Assembly: GCA_932294295.1 (NCBI GenBank)
Contig: OW028573.1
Coordinates: 63,713,829 to 63,777,828, forward strand
Direction of reading: 5' to 3'
Source: Alitta virens
Lineage: Eukaryota; Annelida; Polychaeta; Phyllodocida; Nereididae
Length of the DNA stretch: 64,000 nucleotides
Positions within the stretch are counted from its first letter, which is position 1. Every line of letters begins with the position of its first letter. The notes below the pieces were generated by a model, which saw only the letters and a program-made list of their open reading frames with translations, was not told where the DNA came from and did not search any database. Below are positions 34,934-48,099 of the stretch, one piece after another. The position numbers and the translations under genes were made by a program.

Positions 34934-37900
34934 TCAACCTCATAAATTCAAACGATGTCCAATATGAGACCAACTTATAAAACTTCTGTGGTTACTCGGA
35001 TTTATTTTGTCGACTATAGGGGTCAGCTTCTTATAGAAGCCGGGTGGTTACCATGGGTATTGGCTGGTATTGGCCTTAAAAAAGTTTACATCAATGTACT
35101 AAAAAACTTAACACCTTAAAAACAAACAATTTACATTGTATCTGAAATATTATACTGCAGACTTGAAATTTTAGCTTCCTATATCATTAAATATATCCAT
35201 CCAAAAACAAGCATGACATTTCCAGTGTCTAATGACTTAGTAACGCCATGTGCAGTACCATCAGCATGCAAAATGCAAAAACCTTTGAAAATGCATGTCA
35301 CGCATTTTCATATTCATTTAACATCATTCATCCTTGGTCATTTTAGCCTGGTCATTTGTGATGTGTTCATGTCATGGTATCATTACACAACTTAAATGAA
35401 TGGTCACTTTGGTGTTAGGAGATTGATGCATGTTGGCATTCCATTTTGGATGTGGCATTATGGTTGAATACCAAATTTTGACACTGGCTATCTGTCAAGC
35501 TGGTCTTGTGGGTTTTCATTTGCTTTTCATGCATGTGGTACTTTCGAGTTCTTGTGGCTTCTAAAAATGTATTGCGTGAGTTATTATTGCCTATCAAGTC
35601 ACAGGAGTTCTCTGAACATATGTTCGTCTGAATTTTAGTGTTTTCTGATGTGTATTTGTAAAGAATTAGTTCTTTGAGAGGGGCCTGCTGTTGCCCTGCT
35701 TCAGAGGGTTTTTTGCATGAAGCCAGGGGTGCAAATGGCAGATGGTCCGGCCTATAATTCTCTTGGAATATGAGACTTGAATTTAATAGACATTTGTAGA
35801 ACTGGCCTCGCCTGCCTAATCTATGAAAAGGACATATCTGCAGAGACACATTAAAAGCAATTAGGCTGAAAAAGGGGCTGACCTTGCAAAGGTTACTAAG
35901 CTGATGGCCACAGACGTATGTTCTAGAAAACAAGGTCATCCCCTGAGTCCTTGAGCTTGTGGTTAACCAGCAGGCAGGTGCAGACTGCAGCTCTGAAAAT
36001 GCGTTTCCTTTGGAGAAAAAGTAATAAGCATGAAGGAAATGGAAGCAGGAAGAGGCCTTAGAAGGGTGAAAAAACAAGCAAGGGGTGGTGGGCTTGTGTC
36101 GCGCTTGTGGCACTGATCAGCCTAGGTCGACATTCGACACTGAGTGGCAGGAGGTCATGCTGACTCATAGCCCTGGATCTCATCCCTTGCTCCACTTGGA
36201 TGCTGACACAAGCCATGCCTGTTACTTATAGAATCCTCCAAACACCCCCCCCCCCCCCCAAACTCTCCCAGTTTCCCTATTTTTCTCCCTGCCCTACATT
36301 TTGTTCCCTTGGATCCCCCAGGATCACCTTTCTTTTGCCATGCAATCTACACACAGCCATTAAATCACACTCAATGCAATATACTGCATTCTTTTGTGGC
36401 CTCCTTGGGAAATAATAGTCGTATTTTAGATGCAGGCCTGTATGGGGGCGTGATGTAACAATAATCGCCAGCTTTGATGTTCATAACAGTCAGCTTTGCT
36501 TATACTGGATGCAAAATGAAATGGAAGTTCAGTTCATAATAATAGTTGCATGACCCGTGACGGCCTCAGACCAACTTGTGACATGAGATATTTGATGGTG
36601 GCAGCATACCAGAGGGCTCCTGAAGACCTATGGCGATGCAAGTCCAAACTTGAAGCGTCCTAAGCAACAAATCGTGACCATAGCTGGAATATCTGGGCTA
36701 CTTGGAGTCCTATTAAGGAGAGGTATGTGTGGCCCATGACCGTATTTACTGTAGCAGCTGAGCTCAGCTAGCTAGTTGGCATAGCATGCAGGCTACAAGC
36801 AGAGAAGCAGCAGGGCAGGGCAGGGGGCTTATGACCTCGGGGGCAATGCATTAAAGGTGCACGGGGTGATAGGACAGGCATGAAGGGGGTGCGCAAGCGC
36901 AGGGGGACGGGTCAGAGCACATGGAGCCTTTTCGTGGGTCCCAGATTGTCTGCAGTCCTACCACAAGAATGCAGGCAGGAGACACGGTGATCAAAGCTAC
37001 TAAGACCCAGCGGGACGTCCAAACATTGCCACATGTCCTTTTGCCCTCATCTTCGCTCTTGAAAGTGCCTTGACTACCTTGCCATATGTGCTGTCCTTCA
37101 AACGTGAAGTAAAACTTCCTAAAAAATGTCCCATATGGTGTAGCCCAGGGCTGTCTTGCATCTCTAGTCATTAGATGCCATCAGCTTATCTCTCGTGTCA
37201 GATGTTATCACAGATAGTGTTCTGTGTGACTGATGATCCTGTTTCTAATAAAGTGTCAAGAACTAGCAGTTATCAATGTATACACTATGCAACATACCCT
37301 CCGGTGCAGGAAACGTGGAAGAGCTGGATGTTCTGGAAGAGGCAAAGTCTGTAATGTAATTATTTTGCACTCCTTCAAACTCTAGACCACCATGCAGTGA
37401 CATAAATCCATGAGATGTTTTAACATTGCCATTCTTTCAGTTGCAGATAAGCAGAGGTCCTGTGCCTGGGTCACTGTTTATTACCCTGAAGGTCATTGCC
37501 TCGTGATGGGTTGATAGGTGTCTCTAGGGCGCTTAGATACTGCAGGCATGTGACGATATCAGTGTGAAACACACTCGGAGCTTCCTTGTACCCTCTAAGC
37601 CAGCATTCTAGTTACTCTTGTTGGAATCTGGGTCAGGGGACTAATCAATGAGATATCTTTAAGATCTATCTATCTTGTATTGATGTATAGTGTGTATGTC
37701 TGTCAAGGGGACCGAGAGCTGGAACCACTAGGAAGTGTGGAGTCCAATTTATAAAGCGAAGTAGGTTTGGTCACTCTACGTAATTAGTGCAGCCTCTTGT
37801 GAGAATATATGGGAGTAGTTAGAGCAGCAGGCTTTTTGCTTTAGTGTCTATGAGGTAATGTTATGCTCCCAACCCCTCTGTGCTTCTGGGTTGTTCTTGT

Positions 37901-38094
37901 GTAGTCAATGCCCTAAGTGCTCCGGACTGCCTCTACTGACTGCCCACTGTAGCTTGAAAGCTGCTGCACATGTCTAAGCACATTCTGCCACATTTTTGTA
38001 CTTTTTGCTGTAATATTCCCCCATGAATCAAGTGCATTATTTACTGAATAGCACCAGTGGTGATAATCACTTGAAATATTTGTCAATATTTCAG
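34934..38094. other. No firm gene
   Basis: A 232-codon open frame on the - strand (36113-35415) has mixed third-position usage and no domain, so I do not call it. A 15-C tract lies at 36245-36259. Confidence 0.35.
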
Positions 38095-38195
38095 ATACCC
38101 TGGAGAGACTATGTGGTGCAAAACAAGAATGTCTGAGGCAGTGTAGTCAAGTATCTCATCTCTGCTCACCAGATAGCATTGTGTTTGATTTATGA
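38095..38195 (+). CDS. Candidate terminal exon, phase-compatible with 33,729 exon
   Basis: After the acceptor tgtcaatatttcag (ending 38094), the frame entered with two bases stays open: TLERLCGAKQECLRQCSQVS and then HLCSPDSIVFDL, with TGA at 38193-38195. The single A left by the 33,729 exon plus AT gives Asn, so the joined protein would read ...GEAKI-N-TLERLCG, continuing the helix. A weak donor (caa|gtatct) also exists, so it might be internal. No relative is recognised. Confidence 0.3.
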
Positions 38196-41100
38196 TTTGA
38201 ACTAAAACATGCGTATGCCTGTTTATTACAAAGTATGGATAACAGTCTTGACTACATTACCCCAGATAAACTGCCATTGAACTGAATTGCACATACTTGT
38301 GGCACATCAAAGCATTTCTTGGAGATTATTTATCTGCTTGAGTTACATGCATGTCCTTTGTGTATGCCTACCAGTATAATGGTTATGAATAAGTAAATAA
38401 TTGTATGTTAGTGTATTCAATTTATTATAGAACCACAAACGATATTAGCTATACACACGTGGTGTTGATCACAATCTTGTGATGCTTTTATGACTGTTAT
38501 GCAAAGAATGATGAATGACATTATATTCAATGAATGCTTTTATGCTCGAGATCCTGATCATGCTTAGATAATACTTCAATGTGTTGTGATCACGTAATTG
38601 CTACTGGACGTCAGTGGACGATGGTCATATTTGTCATTGACCAGTGTCCAGCAAACCCTTTGATGTGGGATTAGCCTTGATCATGGTGGCGTCATGTTGT
38701 GATGCAGGCCATCATTATCAGTGATCAGCAAGCATCAGCTTTAATTTGCTTATCTGACCCTTCACTCATAATTCTATGCACCTGGCCTTGGAATTTTACC
38801 GCATTCCTCACTAGCCACTTGTGAGTATTATAGACGCGATAGCAAGGCAGTGTCAATAGCTTAAGCACCAGGTGAAGCATTACCATAGATTATATAAGAA
38901 TGTCATCATTGCACAAGCTGCATGTTGTTTAGTGGTGATCTCAATTGCAATGGATCTCCCACTGCCACAGCAGCTGCATAATATTGTAAAGCTAGCGTCT
39001 CTGGAGGAAAAACACTCCCTTTGGTATAGACAGGTGTGAGTGTCACCCCATAGAACGCAAAGCAGTCTGTCACATTCCCCCCCCCCCACTCCCACTCCCC
39101 TATTCAAATGTACAGACTGTTAATAATACATAAGTCTGGTGTTGGTGTGAGCTTCCATTCGCCAATAACCTCAAGTATCATTCACTGGGAAATGACGCTT
39201 GTCCATCACCGTCAAGTTTAATTGAATCGGAAAAGCATTTAATTATTTATATAGAGTGTAAAAAAGTATGAGGGCAACATTTAGGGCGAGTCAAAAGTCT
39301 GGATCATCACTAACAGAAATGCAATCTTCTCGTTCAGAATACAATTTGAAGTTTAGCGATATGCGTCAAGCATTGGAGTGTGTTTTGCGGAGGCGGCCAT
39401 GGCGTGACTAGCCATGAATCCATTTGCTAATTAATCATTTACCGACTCTCATTATTTCCCTCCCCGACTGGAGAAGCTCTGCAAAATTGCTCTGTGAAAT
39501 TAGATCCCTCGGGCAGGCTAGTCAGGGAGACGAGACGGCTCAGGGATTAAGCACTGGTTTTTGCAGATAAAATTTTTGCCTTCAAAAGAGAAAGCCTTCA
39601 ACTAATCCTTGGGGGTGAAGGGGGGCCAGTGGGGGGTCGGGAAGAAGCGCGTGGCAACCTGCTCCCCCCGCCCTGTCTTTTCTGACTTGAATTCTCTTCC
39701 TCTGATTACTGGGGGGAGAGGGGGCGTTCATTTGTCCCCCCCAGCATTCATATGCAAGTTGCAGCTGCAGGTTGCCTAGCAATGCCCCCCCCCCTCACTC
39801 CAATTACATCAGAGATATTGGGAAGTGCTTTAACCCCCCCCCCTCCCCTTTCACAATGTCTTGTGTTATGTTAGATCACATTCGATTCATATTCTCACAT
39901 TCTATTCGTGTGTGATCTTAATAGCATACCTAGTTAGGAGTGTAAAGTTTCTCCTGCTCAAGTAGAACTCAAATCATGACATGAAAAGGCCAGGGGCTAT
40001 TCTGTTGGTGTTGGAGATTAGGGCAATGGCGATTATTGAGTTTGCCCAAGCCAGCTGCTGATGAAGGGCCATCCATGCTTGAGTGATGGGAATGCAGGAC
40101 CATGTGAACCATGACATGTGGCTCTGCAGCTGAATGGATGAAACCTCTGCCCTGTATCTTTGATGTCAATCTGATTTGCTTGTGTCCACTGAGTTCAGAT
40201 AAGTAGACACCATCTTGCATCACTTTGACATTAGTGGCCATTACGCTAGGCCTGTTTCTATTTGCTCGCTGAAATAGTTTGGATTTTGCTGATAAACACC
40301 TTTCTTTAATAGACCTCTGTTAGTTCTCCGTCTTAGCCAACTTTAAACTTGGTCAATTTCTCGTAATTTGGCTGAATTACCATTCGAGACACTTTTAGCA
40401 CACTGTTTGTTGCCATTGGTGTTAAGCCCTACACTGCCATCTGTCGTCTGCGGGGGGATACATTGTTAAGTATTGAATAACTGGCTCCAAAGTGCTTTTA
40501 GGTCAGAGATGCTCTGATGTCCAGACTTACAGACCTTTTGTCCTGTCTCTTTTGTATGACCATCCATTATCACAACCACCAATTTGTGTGGTGAGAACAT
40601 GCACTTTCTTTTCAAGCATGAAATCCAAAGAAAAAGAGTGCGTAACAGAGTTGGTTGTGCGATTCAACACCTTTAGTCATTACCCGGTGCGTTCAGTGAA
40701 TTTGTATCCTATTTGTGTAAAGATTTTTCAGTGAATTGCTCTGGAGGATTTATGGAATGCCTCATAAAATAGTTACTTCTCGGTGTGCTTGTAACAGATG
40801 GGTAACTTTTTTTTTTCAGGTTATGGTTCTCTAAACGAGTGTTGATAAACTTGAGAAAAAGCCACCTGGAGGCATACCAGATAACAGTTTGAATATTTTG
40901 CTCATCTCAGTCAATGGCACTTAAGTGGAGATAAGAAAAGTGCAGTCTTTATTATGGGAGCAAGAGCGCCGTTTAGTTCACTCAATGAGGTGGTCTGAAA
41001 ATGTTAGATATCTTTTTGTTTATGTCTCGAAACACAAGTTGTCTGAGTTGTCTGAGTGGGTTTGAGTTGAGTTGTTGTGATCCTCAACAACCCTGAAGAG

Positions 41101-42143
41101 AAAGCCTTATTAGAAGGGGAGGTGTGAAGACTTGACCAGTGGGTGACCAGAAGGGTGTTTGACCAGGCCCCAAGAGGACCATTGGAGCTGGACCTCCTGG
41201 TCAGCCCGTCACAATCACAAGATATATGTTCAAAGGTGTGCCACTTTCGGCCACCTTTGATTGCCCATTATTCGGACAATTGTTTCAGCAAGCCTGACCA
41301 CGCAACCCAAACTAAAGCCAACATTTACATATGTGTCCCCGGGCGGCCTCTAATTCCCACCCCTGTGTGATTGTTTTGCAATATGTCGATGTGTTGACAT
41401 CAAAAGTTTTTATGGAGGTGTCAAATCAGCCAGTTTGGCCACACTTGAAAGGTTGTGCAAATGACATCTTTTATCGATAGTATTCCAATTGTTGAAGGGA
41501 CTATCTTTGAATAATTTGGACGTGAGGATTTCTTTTATTGATATTTTCTTGTGCCTGTGACCTCTTGCACATTTTTTTCCCATTTTGCCTTATGGCGTCC
41601 ACTGAAGACAAACTAATGGCCATAAATTGTCACAGTTAGTCTGCTGTGATTTCTTTACTTCTTTGAGATCACTCTTGAACTGGTACAGGTCATTATGGCT
41701 TGGCTTTTTTGCACGTCTAATGATGATGTCCAACAGATGGCAGTATTGACGCTGTAAATGTCTAGTGCAACAAATATCAAAGCCCCTTTGAAAGGGGTGC
41801 AGCCACAAGGGGTGATGGGGAGGCTGAGGATGTCGTTTGATGTGGAGGTGTGACGCGTGTCACCTTCACGGTTCAATGAACAAACAAGAAGTCACGAACT
41901 CTGTGATCCAGTTATGTATAAGTATAGAGGGCCCCTAGCACTCTGTAGCACTCACTAGAACTGTGTGGGAGAGCTCTGTAGCATGCATTTCAAACGGGCC
42001 ATACAAGATTAGTTATTGAAGGGAGAGCATCCATGACAGCGTCTCAACAATGCTCCTAGCATGTGGTCAATGTGTTGCATCATTGATGAATGGCGTGCTT
42101 TCGGCTGTTTTGCCTCCTCCTCTCTGGTCAGATCAAAGGTTAC
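38196..42143. other. Exon-poor stretch
   Basis: No gene recognised. It contains C tracts (39077-39087, 39785-39794, 39834-39843) and two CTCF-like sites: the reverse-strand form of acactgccatctgtcg at 40431-40446, and CCAACAGATGGCAGTATT at 41730-41747. Confidence 0.4.
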
Positions 42144-42226
42144 CTGGCGACTAGCCTCGCACATTAACACTAATGCTTTTTGGCTCCCATATTTCTTGCC
42201 AGCGCCTCCAATCAATGGCTGTGTCA
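42144..42226 (-). CDS. Candidate internal coding exon
   Basis: On the reverse strand an exceptionally strong acceptor (a ~25-nt pyrimidine tract ending cttcctgtag) is followed by 83 nt and a donor cgccag|gtaacc. Entered with two bases, the frame reads TQPLIGGAGKKYGSQKALVL and then MCEASRQ, ending in phase 0. It lies inside a 128-codon open frame (42395-42009). The reading is protein-like but unrecognised. A conserved non-coding element is the main alternative. Confidence 0.3.
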
Positions 42227-45200
42227 CTACAGGAAGAAAAGAAGAAAAAAAGACCAATAAAGTGAGCTGAAGCACTTTGCAAACACTGTCAATGGCCAGC
42301 AGGCGGACCGGGTGCCCTGTCCTCTGGAAAACCCACTCCATCGATTTCAAAGCTTCTTTACAGCTTTGCCTAATAAGACGACACTCATTTCCCATGCCTT
42401 ATGTCTTCCGCTGACACCAATTTAATCACCCGACCCTTCGCTCATTCAGCTTCATTCAACCTAGGAATATTCCTAGATTCAACCCTTAATCACCGGACAA
42501 CTTTTTTCGGCCCACTGGTCATTTTCTTCACAGTACCGAACCTTAAAACCAATCTTGATTACAAGCGATATTAAACGTCTATTTTTTTCTGAGACAGACC
42601 GGCCCGGCGTTTTAATGAGATCAGGGTTTTTTTAATGAAATATGATGGTTCTTTTCGTTGACATTGCTTTTTGGCTCAAACACTGCTTTCCCTTCTCTTC
42701 TATTTACCTGAGAACTTAAGTGATAGTTGGTCCTCAAGGATGTCATGATATGTCACAAAAAATACTGGGGTGAGCTCTTTGCCAAATGTGTAATATTACA
42801 CCAAAAACAAACACTTATAGCACTGTTTTCAAAAACATTTTACACCCAAAAAGTGACTTCAACCTAATGACTTGGTGTTTTGTTTGTGAGGATCACAAAA
42901 ATCAAAGCAGCAAAATAATGCAGAGGGAATTGTGACACTGTGACATAAATGCCAAACCTTATACACCGGGACTAATTGCCATGCCTCAGTATGTGCAAAG
43001 GTCAAATCTGTCCGTGACATTTACAGAATTGAATCGCATTTCACAAATGATCGCTAAAATTCATGGATATTTTGCCCCATTCCTCGTAGATTGTATTGTG
43101 CGGGAAAAACTGGTTATTTTTGTTTTCCCTTGGGCTTTAGATTTTGACGCGTTGCATTAGAAGCAGTGAAGCCTGACGAGAATGCAGCCATACGGCAGTC
43201 ACGTGAGGACGCTATTTGGGTACCAACGGCGCATGCGTGGTGACATTCAATGGCACAATTAGGTCAATTCGAATTCTGTCACTAAAAACTATGGATGATG
43301 AAGGGAACGTTTTCTTTTTAGGTTAAATATATGCAAATAGCTCTTTTTCTGTTTTTTTTCTTCTTTTTTTCTTTCGTGTGGCAGACCTTTTTTGCTTTTT
43401 GATTAGGGAACCTATTTCCGCCAGAGTTTTATGTAGCTTTCATCCCCACAGTCATCTAATTTAGCCCCAGGCGTTTATAACTGATTTATGCCTTTGATAA
43501 TCTGATCTTTATGCCGTTCTAGTAAATACAACAAGGCTTTATGGATTTGCGCGGTCATATTAGCAATGGGAATGGCCACTTTTGCTGCTAAAACCTCTTG
43601 ATTTGGCTAATGGTCCGAGTCAGGCAGACCGGGCTCCAATTACAAGATTATAAATTGTGCAAAAGGTGCTGGGACTCTGCTGTTTCTGATAATAATAAGA
43701 GCGTTTGTGAGGCCGGAAGCTCGGGAATAATAAGAGGGATGTATTAGGAGGGAGGCGAGGTGGAGAGTTGAGTGAAACCTATCAGGCCAGGGCGGCTGGC
43801 ATGTGTAGCACCCCTGATAAACTGAGGGCCATGTGAGCAGAATTGCAAATGACCAGCAGAACATAGATCATGGCCTTGCCACCGGACACCCAGCATGATG
43901 GCCATAGCCCGGCAGTCACAGAGCTGTATCTTGGAAGACCAAACCTGAATGATGCCCTTCTAAGCTTCTGCACCCCTCCCCTCCTCCCACCCCGGAAACA
44001 GCAGTCCTTGCTAGGTCGCCCTTGCCCTATGCATAAAACATCAGTCATGTGCGTCGATGGCAGGTGCTGCTTGGCTGAACAAACTCTGTGCAACGGGGGG
44101 AGGCACCCGCCCCCTTCAAAAACTCCCTCAGATCATATTTTCCGTTGGTCCAGCTGGCACTCGCTCTAATGTCAAATCGAGATAATATTCGCCCCTCGTG
44201 TCCCACTTCTCTATGCTGTATTGCCTTGTCAAACTTCCCTATCATAAAATGATGGCAGGTACCCACATGCTATACCATCATATTTCATAAGTTGGATGCA
44301 AATTGCTCTCATGTTTTTAGGATGTTCGTGTTTTTCCAGCATCAGCAGCCCAACACCAGATGCGGTCACACTTGAGTGATGCTATTCATGGTCGCTTTGA
44401 TAGTGTGCCTGCTGGCCCAGTCACGCTTCACTGCATCGGCTTCACTTGACCGATTTCGAATTTTTGAAAAATAACATGATGAGGATGCTGGCACGATGAA
44501 GTTGCTGCTGTGCTGATGCTATTCATCACTGTTCGAGGAATGCAGGAGTGTGGCTAGTGCATAAACCAGGTGACACGCTGTAATTGATATTGTACACAAG
44601 TACGAACATGGCCCAGCTGCTGTCTCTGCCTGTCCCCATTTCACATTTAAAAAAAAGAGGAGCACGCTTTTTCATTAGTTCACCTAGCCGGTACAATTGC
44701 TTTCAACTTATGTTTCTTGCACAGTTTTCCTAATAACTGTGTGTTTTTATCCAGGTCTTTTGGACTGCAAGTTGTAACCTATTGGAACTAACTGCTTGAA
44801 ACCTTTTCAGACCAGACTCAAATGCAAGGTGAAGGCAAAGTTCTGGTCCTCCTAGCACCGTGTTCTTCAAACATAATTTTTGCTGCCAAAAAACCCACGT
44901 ATTTGACAAAAACTCTACGTTTGAAGTGCGCTGCATGCCACTATATACCATGATCCATTTTCCTGTCAAGATTACGTGTTCACATGCATGTAGCATGAGT
45001 TTGCTGCTCTGCACCATACTGTGAGACCTTCCTATAACTCCTACTCCAATTCTAGGATGTTGCTTCCTCTCCTGGTAATATAGCTCCCACGTAATAGCTC
45101 TGCCCTGAAATGTAGAAAATGTTGAGCAGCTTGGATATTGCCCTATTTGCCAGGTTCTAACATCGTTGAAATGTTCTACAGTCCTATTTAAAGCTTTTCA

Positions 45201-45398
45201 GATAAGGTCATGGAAGTTGTATGCAGGAATAGCAGTTGAAATGTTCGGCAGCTTTCAGTAATCTTAACTTTGATTGCATGACTTGTGTAAAGGAACACGA
45301 AGTTGCCTAGAAAGTTTTGACTCGGTTGTTGTGCCTTAACATGATGTTAATATCTGGCATATCAGCAGTGTGACAGCCATGTTGGGTGTTTGAGCGCA

Positions 45399-45412
45399 GT
45401 TGCTATGGCAAC
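45399..45412 (+). promoter_or_regulatory. RFX X-box
   Basis: GTTGCTATGGCAAC satisfies the full X-box consensus (GTHNYYATRRNAAC). No exon is recognised nearby, so it looks like a distal element. Confidence 0.65.
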
Positions 45413-46320
45413 GGTGTCAAGGGGTCAGGTTTTGGGGTTGAGTGATGGACGGGGGTCTAATCCATGGGAAAAGGATTAGGTGCACTGACACCGGCTTACC
45501 TTGGTCCAAGCCTTGATCAAGCGATAAGAACCCTTCTGATCTCTCTTACATAGTCATTAACTGTTGTATTGTTAGTGACCACACTTAGCTGCTGCTGACC
45601 ACTGGTCACTCTGGTCAGTCCTGTGCCATCTGTCTTCGCACCCTTATCAACGTCAAGGAGTTAGGCCATTATGCAAGTCACTATTGACGTTCTATCACGA
45701 GACTTTTATTCCACCACATAGACTCATAATCTCTAGTGCCCAAATGCCAGAAAAAAAAGGGGGGAAGAAAAAAAAGTTTTGGTTTTTTTGGCCAGGGATG
45801 TCAGCTGAAAAGGGGTTCTGTCAAGCTCTGTTTATTCTATCTCCCCAGACTCCATTACAGTCAAGAGATCCAGAAATGCATAAAATACCCTGCTCATTGA
45901 TCGACGTTAAGTTTAATAAGAAAACATGGGTAGCGTGCCAAATAGGCTTACTCAAAGGCATGTTTTTCATCGTCAAAGTTTGTATTTTCACTGTGGCATA
46001 TGTCATACTTTTATGGAGCACACGTTTCATTTAAGCTTTTGTGAGACTTGATTCTTCATGAAATATTCAAGATCCCCTGCAGCGTGAGCCCACCAATACT
46101 TGTGCCAAGTTGAAAGTATGGCATTCCTGTCATCCGTTTCATTCAACTGTGTAGCATCAAATTACAAACACAACATGAAGAGAGAATCAAAGCGCAATTT
46201 CTAATGATTTTATCCATCCATAACACAGCTGGGCAGGTATTCTTGGATACTGGTCTCCTCATCTCAGACAGCAAGATATCAGTAATGTCTATGGGCAACA
46301 TGGCTGGCATGACATGGAAA

Positions 46321-46338
46321 TGCACTAGATGGCGTCCC
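46321..46338 (+). promoter_or_regulatory. CTCF-like motif
   Basis: TGCACTAGATGGCGTCCC matches the CCACTAGATGGCGC form of the CTCF core apart from one leading base and one near the end. Confidence 0.45.
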
Positions 46339-47939
46339 TATGACTAGACCACCCAGTGTCACCCATCTAGGCCGACCACCCATCTCTCTCGTTTTATTCT
46401 CTAATCACTCAGGACTGTCTCAGTGATGGTCATGCTACTTCTGCTGCTGCTGCTGTTGGTGATACTGTTTTCTAATGTGCTTTTAGTCAGGCATGCACTT
46501 GCTACTCAGCAGAGAAATCTCTGGCAATACTCGTTGCTGACTCACTCATTAGTACACACACATCTGCCTGGCGACGCCTCAACCTTTTTAAAGTTTTTTT
46601 CCCCTCTCCACTGTCAAGCCTTTATTATGCAGTGATTAGGGGGAGGGACTGCAGGCCTGGCTCGTGACAGTTGCTGATGCTATCTTTCCCACTAAGCAAG
46701 GGTTCCATGCTGCATTCTAGGTGACCTTTCTGCCCAAGCATGCAGAGCAAGATTGACAGGACATTTGCAAAATGACTTGCCTCATTGTGTAGATTAGCTA
46801 TCAGGGTTTCAGGTTTGCAAACTATCTAGTTGGACAAGGGAATCTTTGCTTTGCACATCACTGTTCAGTCCTTGTATGTCCTGCTTCTGTTGTGATGTGA
46901 CATAGGGATAACACAAGGACACCTGATCTGCCCTCTTATATCTCTCTATCACACTCCATATGCTGACACAAGCGTCTGCTGGCTAGCTGCTTCTCTCCTA
47001 TTTCTGTCATTGTCAACAAAGTGTAGTCTGCTCCAGCATTCCCTAGCTAATGCCCTAGGAAAAAGAGTCAAGTTTCAAATATGCTCTCCCACTATATGAC
47101 TTATCTGAAGGTCAAAAGGGCTCTGTTGTAGTCACGCCTTTTTCAAACATAATCTGGGCAACGGGTTATTGCTCTTATTTTTCATCAGCAACCCGGATTA
47201 GTTCACTCTAGAACAAATGAAACCTGTCACTCTCATTTTATGTTTAATATTCTTAAATTCAAATGACATACTGGCCTTTTTTTAGATAATTGCCACATGA
47301 TATTCCTACTTTGAGTCACTTTTTTCACTTTTTGTTGGTGGACCATGTTAGTTTTGAAATCTACCACCACAAAAAGCGACCATCTAAAAACCAAAGCTCG
47401 ATAAATATACAAAATCCTGACAGCTGCAACAATTTCCTGCTTGCCTTTGTCAACTCAAACATTTTCTTTTTCATACTAATGTTATAATGTTTCGTATATA
47501 TTTGTAGTGAGTCCTGTTTTAATAACATTGGAGAGACAAAAAGAGAGTGATTACTGCTGGACCTTTTTTTTGTCTGGGAATGTGTGAAACTGTACCCAAA
47601 AAAAAGAGAAGTGTTTGCTATAGGTGTTAATTAAAAGGATGAAACCCAATAAAATAAGTGACAATGAATGCAATGAATTGTTTAATAAAAGTACAAAAGC
47701 ATCGCATATTCATGAACACCTGTTTAAATCAATTTATTTGAAAATTTGAATCTATTCACTGTAGTATTCAGATGTTTTTAGCATGTTTTGTAATTTGGCC
47801 AATTGGGCCTCATGAAAATGTGATCTGTCTTTTTGTCTTCATAGATCTTTTCTTTTGTCATATTTTGCTTTCTACAAAGAAATAAACCTGTTCAGTGGAT
47901 TTACCTCATCTGTAGTTATAACCAATTCTTTGGTTCCAG

Positions 47940-48060
47940 CTCCAAAACTATATGGGGTCGACGATGTTACAGCAGAACTTGGAAACCAGTGTACATTCGA
48001 TTTTACAGCCAATTTTTATAGAGATGGAAACAAATCCAACTCCATGGAGCTCCCTTGTCT
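47940..48060 (+). CDS. Candidate exon with filamin-repeat-like reading
   Basis: The acceptor ttctttggttccag (ending 47939) and donor gtaaga (48061) bracket a frame reading PKLYGVDDVTAELGNQCTFD and then FTANFYRDGNKSNS. The order 'G-x-x-C-T-F-x-F-T ... D-G-N' recalls filamin/Ig-like repeats such as those in TRIM-NHL proteins (inference from pattern). It is short for a whole repeat and may be a partial exon or relic. Overlap with an open frame on the other strand (48315-48016) weakens the call. Confidence 0.25.
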
Positions 48061-48069
48061 GTAAGAAAA

Positions 48070-48099
48070 CCCTTGGATGAACATCTGTTCATCCAAGGG
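48070..48099. repeat. 30-bp perfect inverted repeat
   Basis: Arms cccttggatgaaca and tgttcatccaaggg (14 bp each) are separated by two bases. It would extrude as a tight hairpin. It sits 9 bp after the candidate donor at 48061. Function unknown. Confidence 0.9.

Noticed and set aside
35415..36113. 232-codon open frame on the - strand
   Set aside because: Third codon positions are not biased, the composition looks like translated non-coding sequence, no domain is seen, and splice sites do not frame it.
36605..36722. + strand segment reading QQIVTIAGISGLLGVLL before a gtatgt donor
   Set aside because: The hydrophobic stretch is attractive, but the acceptor (gatggtggcag) lacks a pyrimidine tract and the phase does not join the 33,729 exon.
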